DNA from: CAZSBB01 sp964605235
GTDB taxonomy: Bacteria; Planctomycetota; Phycisphaerae; Phycisphaerales; Phycisphaeraceae
DNA length: 64,000 nt
Direction of reading: 5' to 3'
Assembly: GCA_964605235.1 (NCBI GenBank)
Contig: CAZSBB010000015.1
Coordinates: 58,704-122,703 of the forward strand
A program made the translations under genes and the position numbers. This document shows, piece by piece, positions 62,001-64,000 of the stretch (position 1 is its first letter; each line of letters opens with the position of its first letter). The notes below the pieces were generated by a model. The model was given only the letters and a program-made list of their open reading frames with translations, was not told the DNA's origin and ran no database searches.

Positions 62001-62562
62001 CGCGTGGAGCCCATTGGATGATCTGCGCGCCAGCTACGACGGCCGAAAGATCGGCGTGCTGTTCCTGGCGATGAACAAGAACTTCAAGCGGCTGCCCATG
62101 ACCGTCAATCGGCACACCGCGGTCACGTTGCTGTTCGGCGCGCTGTGCAAAGACGCCGGCGGATTCATCAAGAGCCCCAAGCGCACGTTCTATGGCGATG
62201 ACGATCAGCCGTCCCCGCAGCTCTGGCGGGCGCGCTTGTGGTTGCCGATGGATCAGCACACGCGCTGGTTGCCGTACTACGGCCAGGAGCAGGCGACCAC
62301 GTTGGAACCGAGCAGCCTGCTGAGCACCGCGCTGGTCAGTGGCGATGGGCAACGCGCGCTGGTGGTGGTGAGCAATCTTGACGATCAGCCGATCGTGGGC
62401 GCCCGCGTGACTTTGCAGCGGGAGGTGTTGGGTTTCCCCGCCGACGCCAAATTGCAGGTGGAAGATGCGATCCTGGGCACGCTGGTCGCGCTGGAAGGCA
62501 GTGTGCTGCGCCTGGACATCATGGCGGAACGCTACCGCTTCCTGAAAATCTGGCGGGAGTGA
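59092..62562 (+). CDS. large secreted glycoside-hydrolase-like lipoprotein (CBM9-like plus TIM barrel)
   Basis: 1156 aa. Lipobox LVLGC with Cys19 after a hydrophobic stretch indicates an envelope-anchored protein. Residues about 38-250 form a CBM9-like carbohydrate-binding domain (PTIDGQVDEAEW, LYIAFRIRRPA). A beta-rich middle part follows. The TIM-barrel-like part (about 740-1010) has FHGSWKGDKANDWGGWPSHP, VTIYTGWGVSVDSDEW and YDCDGAFWDSTANF, where the Asp residues could be catalytic. I do not recognise an exact GH family; it resembles DUF6067/GH-like proteins. GGGAG precedes the ATG at 59092. It is the largest gene in the window. Confidence 0.82.
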   Translation: MNRRSLLAAALGLLLVLGCRSLPRAQAGEVELFERYPLTSAPLLSDAPTIDGQVDEAEWQNAAVMGPLLTLRAGISEELRHTVYVGYDAHHLYIAFRIRRPATAVMPQSPNETGRVDSWRLGDMVEMALDIVHEGQTYFDFVLYPNGAFADGRGKPNVDRHWDCDWRQAASLTADGWQGELAIPFQSLGLDRAPAPGTVWGFDFIDNQKSPSNLVIMSGFRGPTWHRFKNFGHLRFAAPGEPAIRYLQFKDVGVAQTVAEFELVNPGSAPATVQAQMQLLKRRAGADGGAKSFYDQVNSGTDDDYDEGNSDFTKSTKLPDLITEALARYEPVANGTLDDRITIPAGQRRGWGLLRDTGTGEMLLRHTVRSADGTLLAGMVRVVCVEPALALTLEPYWLRRQALDVTADLRKVTVPTGATLELQLRAQDDPAQVLTDSRTPIAENSREIQGTLSTAQLKPGGYRVDAILRDAAGKELARNDTAIVRPENPVWFNNDCGKSLPQPWTPVRAAQTGVVEVWGRVYDLTTVWPRSITSGGVELLTAPATLAARVGDQTLPWRVLSLELRQSDEQQALFDAVLEIPGGSLRGTVTLMFDGLLWYDLKLSPTGDKLALDALTWEMTLDPRFAALVDFHKFLHDPLITPKPPVPLKYDPAQAGRLVDLALPFSPYVWMGDERGGLAFVAEAPVDWQNEQPTGVIRITPPSAQQRAAVMQVRLIDHAVELTKPMRVQFGLQATPIRALPEESVSHMVQAGGPIVDADYYRQLAEAGARSMVFHGSWKGDKANDWGGWPSHPRTPELREKLKEAIAQAHAAGMAVTIYTGWGVSVDSDEWRNFGYEMVRQPLENSGFGTYRQSAGSNGVYADYMAWMYNELITAYDCDGAFWDSTANFLASTDIGIGTGWIDDQGRVRPAFPVLGTRELYKRVYTLTHGERKTRGLNVNHGGSIWCINAFNDIFHRGEGTPMHVKKLRDAWSPLDDLRASYDGRKIGVLFLAMNKNFKRLPMTVNRHTAVTLLFGALCKDAGGFIKSPKRTFYGDDDQPSPQLWRARLWLPMDQHTRWLPYYGQEQATTLEPSSLLSTALVSGDGQRALVVVSNLDDQPIVGARVTLQREVLGFPADAKLQVEDAILGTLVALEGSVLRLDIMAERYRFLKIWRE

Positions 62563-62565
62563 GTG

Positions 62566-63744
62566 ATGACGACGACGATGGCGGAAACAGTTCGGGCAGC
62601 GCTCGCTGCACCCACCCTGATGGGGCGTCACGACCGCAGCAACTCGCCGCTGCCGCGCCCCGCGCGGTGGACGGTGCTGACCGAGCGCTTCACCCATTGC
62701 GTGCATGCCTACCACGGCGTGGATGCGTTCAGTCGTGACGGCGCGCGGCTGCTGTATGCCGGCATCGATCAGCCGGGACGTGCAGCATTGGTGGTGCGCG
62801 ACCTCGACACCCACCACGAAACCGTGCTGGCGGAAAATCTGCCGTGCAATTTCCACACCGCCGCCCGGCAGCGCTGGGTGCTCCACGATTCCGCGGTGCT
62901 CACCAGCATGGATGGCGCGGAGGGTCTGCCCTGCCCGGTGCTGGTCAAGGTCGATACGCCGGGCGCGGTGGAACTGCTGCGCATGTTTGAGGGTTGCAGC
63001 GTGCGGCATATCTGCCCGGATCAGATTCATGCCGGCGCCAGCCGCGGGTTCGGCCCCCAGGCGGCGGTGTTGTTGCTTAACCTGCAGGAGCGCACGGAGC
63101 AAACGCTGGTGTCCGCCGAGCGCTGCGTCGCGGTGCTGCCGCCGGGGCTGCGCTGCGATGTGGCGCGGGCGCACTTCAACCACCCGGTGCCCAATGATGA
63201 TTGCACGCGCGTCTTCTTCAAGCTCATGGAAGGCGTCGGCGCGCAGCAACGCTTCGTCGCGCTCTTCACCTATCACCAGCCCACCGATGAGTTGATCTGC
63301 CTGGACAACCGCATCTCCGGCCACCCGTTCTGGATGCCCGACGGCCAGCACATCCTCAACGTGCAAAGCCCGCGCGATGGCTCGGACAACCGTTACCTGG
63401 TCACGCAACACTGGCGCACCGGCGCGGTGACGCGCGTGCTCGACAGCGTGATCGAAGGCCCCGGGCATCCGGCGGTGTCACCCGACGGCCGCTGGATCAG
63501 CACCGATGCCTTTGCCGCCGATGGGCAGCAGGCGTGGGTGTATCTCGTCGAGCCGCAGCAACGCCGCGCCACGCGCATCGCCCACCTGCCGCATCACTTT
63601 GGCGGCGGTCCCGATCAGCAGCATCCCCTGCGCGGCCAGCCGCATCCGGTGTGGTCCCCCGACAGCCAGCGCCTGCTGGTCAACTGCAACTTCCATGGCC
63701 GCGGCTACCGCCTGGTGCTGCTCGATGATTTCCTGCCCGGCTAA
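62566..63744 (+). CDS. beta-propeller protein, oligogalacturonate lyase/TolB-like
   Basis: 392 aa without a signal peptide. Repeated WD40-like PD40 blades: GVDAFSRDGARLLYAG (about 47-62), HFNHPVPNDDCTRVFFKLME (about 204-223), ISGHPFWMPDGQHILNV (about 247-263), GHPAVSPDGRWISTD (about 301-315) and HPVWSPDSQRLLVNC (about 363-377). The conserved His residues and order are compatible with PL22 oligogalacturonate lyase, but lyase activity is not proven. GGGAG lies 6 bases before the ATG at 62566. It is the last gene of the operon. Confidence 0.78.
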   Translation: MTTTMAETVRAALAAPTLMGRHDRSNSPLPRPARWTVLTERFTHCVHAYHGVDAFSRDGARLLYAGIDQPGRAALVVRDLDTHHETVLAENLPCNFHTAARQRWVLHDSAVLTSMDGAEGLPCPVLVKVDTPGAVELLRMFEGCSVRHICPDQIHAGASRGFGPQAAVLLLNLQERTEQTLVSAERCVAVLPPGLRCDVARAHFNHPVPNDDCTRVFFKLMEGVGAQQRFVALFTYHQPTDELICLDNRISGHPFWMPDGQHILNVQSPRDGSDNRYLVTQHWRTGAVTRVLDSVIEGPGHPAVSPDGRWISTDAFAADGQQAWVYLVEPQQRRATRIAHLPHHFGGGPDQQHPLRGQPHPVWSPDSQRLLVNCNFHGRGYRLVLLDDFLPG

Positions 63745-63747
63745 AAA

Positions 63748-63790
63748 AGGGGATAAGTACATTATTTTCTTAAAATAATGTACTTATCCC
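63748..63790. repeat. perfect 19-bp palindrome at the end of the IS4-like element
   Basis: GGGATAAGTACATTATTTT, loop CTT, then the exact reverse complement. It lies 13 bp past the transposase stop and 6 bp after the propeller gene's stop. It may be the IS terminal repeat, a terminator, or both. Confidence 0.8.
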
Positions 63791-63803
63791 GAATGTCACG
63801 AAG

Positions 63804-64000
63804 TTAAGTCGCAATGTGGTTGCCGGTCAGTAGTTGAGCGACCCACTGTCGTCGTGGCCGGTTGAGGTGCGGGTATTTCTTGGGTCTGCGTTTGAGCGCT
63901 CGTGGCTGCACGCGGCCGGGGCGATGGGGGTTGATTCGCAGCGGAGCCAGCGTGTCGTCGGCGTCGTGGTGCAGCAGCCAGCGCTGGGCGTCGATGAAGC
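63804..64000 (-). mobile_element. IS4-family transposase, C-terminal part (cut by window edge)
   Basis: The last 65 residues of a transposase read on the minus strand and end at the TAA at 63804. The segment RVQPRALKRRPKKYPHLNRP is the hallmark C-terminus of Planctomycetota IS4 (DDE) transposases. The rest of the element lies outside the window, so its integrity cannot be judged. Confidence 0.85.

Overview
The window is GC-rich and gene-dense, and reads as a chromosomal segment of a Planctomycetota bacterium, most likely of the Phycisphaerae type. The evidence is a set of tetrahydromethanopterin (H4MPT)/methanofuran C1 genes in a bacterium, a pseudopilin beside glycoside-hydrolase-like genes, PEP-CTERM-type exopolysaccharide genes, several Gfo/Idh/MocA oxidoreductases, and many short intergenic repeats. 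This placement is an inference; no rRNA or tRNA gene is visible.

Layout. 1-12.5 kb: start of murC (cut by the window edge), sugar-related enzymes (a probable toroid-fold enzyme, a Gfo/Idh oxidoreductase, a five-bladed-propeller protein, a GH63-like alpha/alpha barrel), a thin 2Fe-2S ferredoxin, a TPR protein, rpsT, leuD, a lipoprotein and a small ArsR regulator with a candidate operator. 12.9-15.9 kb: metG, probably with a leaderless mRNA and flanked by exact 30-bp inverted repeats, then an HDOD protein. 15.9-25.5 kb: the most coherent block. A divergent pair of operons carries a DHPS-related protein and a pterin dehydratase on one side, and ftr, fhcC, mch, two ATP-grasp enzymes, a CitG-like protein and an MfnF-like protein on the other. 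fhcA, fhcB, fhcD, fae and mtd are not in the window. 25.5-39.8 kb: a primary-type sigma factor, a GAF/SpoIIE phosphatase, a pteridine-reductase-like SDR, murA, an oxidoreductase/isomerase pair, a lactonase, an acylphosphatase, a YebC protein, a QueC-like protein with a broken ATP motif, a ceramidase-like protein, an HDOD-GGDEF protein and a PrcB-like lipoprotein.

40.0-45.3 kb holds five adjacent exopolysaccharide genes that match the EpsH1/XrtA (PEP-CTERM) set: chain-length protein, ExeA-type ATPase, CpsD-like P-loop protein, glycosyltransferase and polysaccharide deacetylase. Pyruvate kinase, two family 2 glycosyltransferases and a broken copy of the second glycosyltransferase follow. 49.9-56.2 kb: acs, three membrane proteins with similar zinc ribbons, and a PfkB kinase with a glycine-serine insert. 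56.4-63.7 kb is a tightly packed carbohydrate locus: GntR-type regulator, pseudopilin, LamG-like protein, very large CBM9/TIM-barrel lipoprotein and beta-propeller protein. The window ends in the 3' part of an IS4-family transposase.

At least five families of intergenic repeats are scattered through the window. The clearest are a paired-arm element of 160-250 bp, built on repeated ATGAACACGG units, and a 30-bp motif present nine times.
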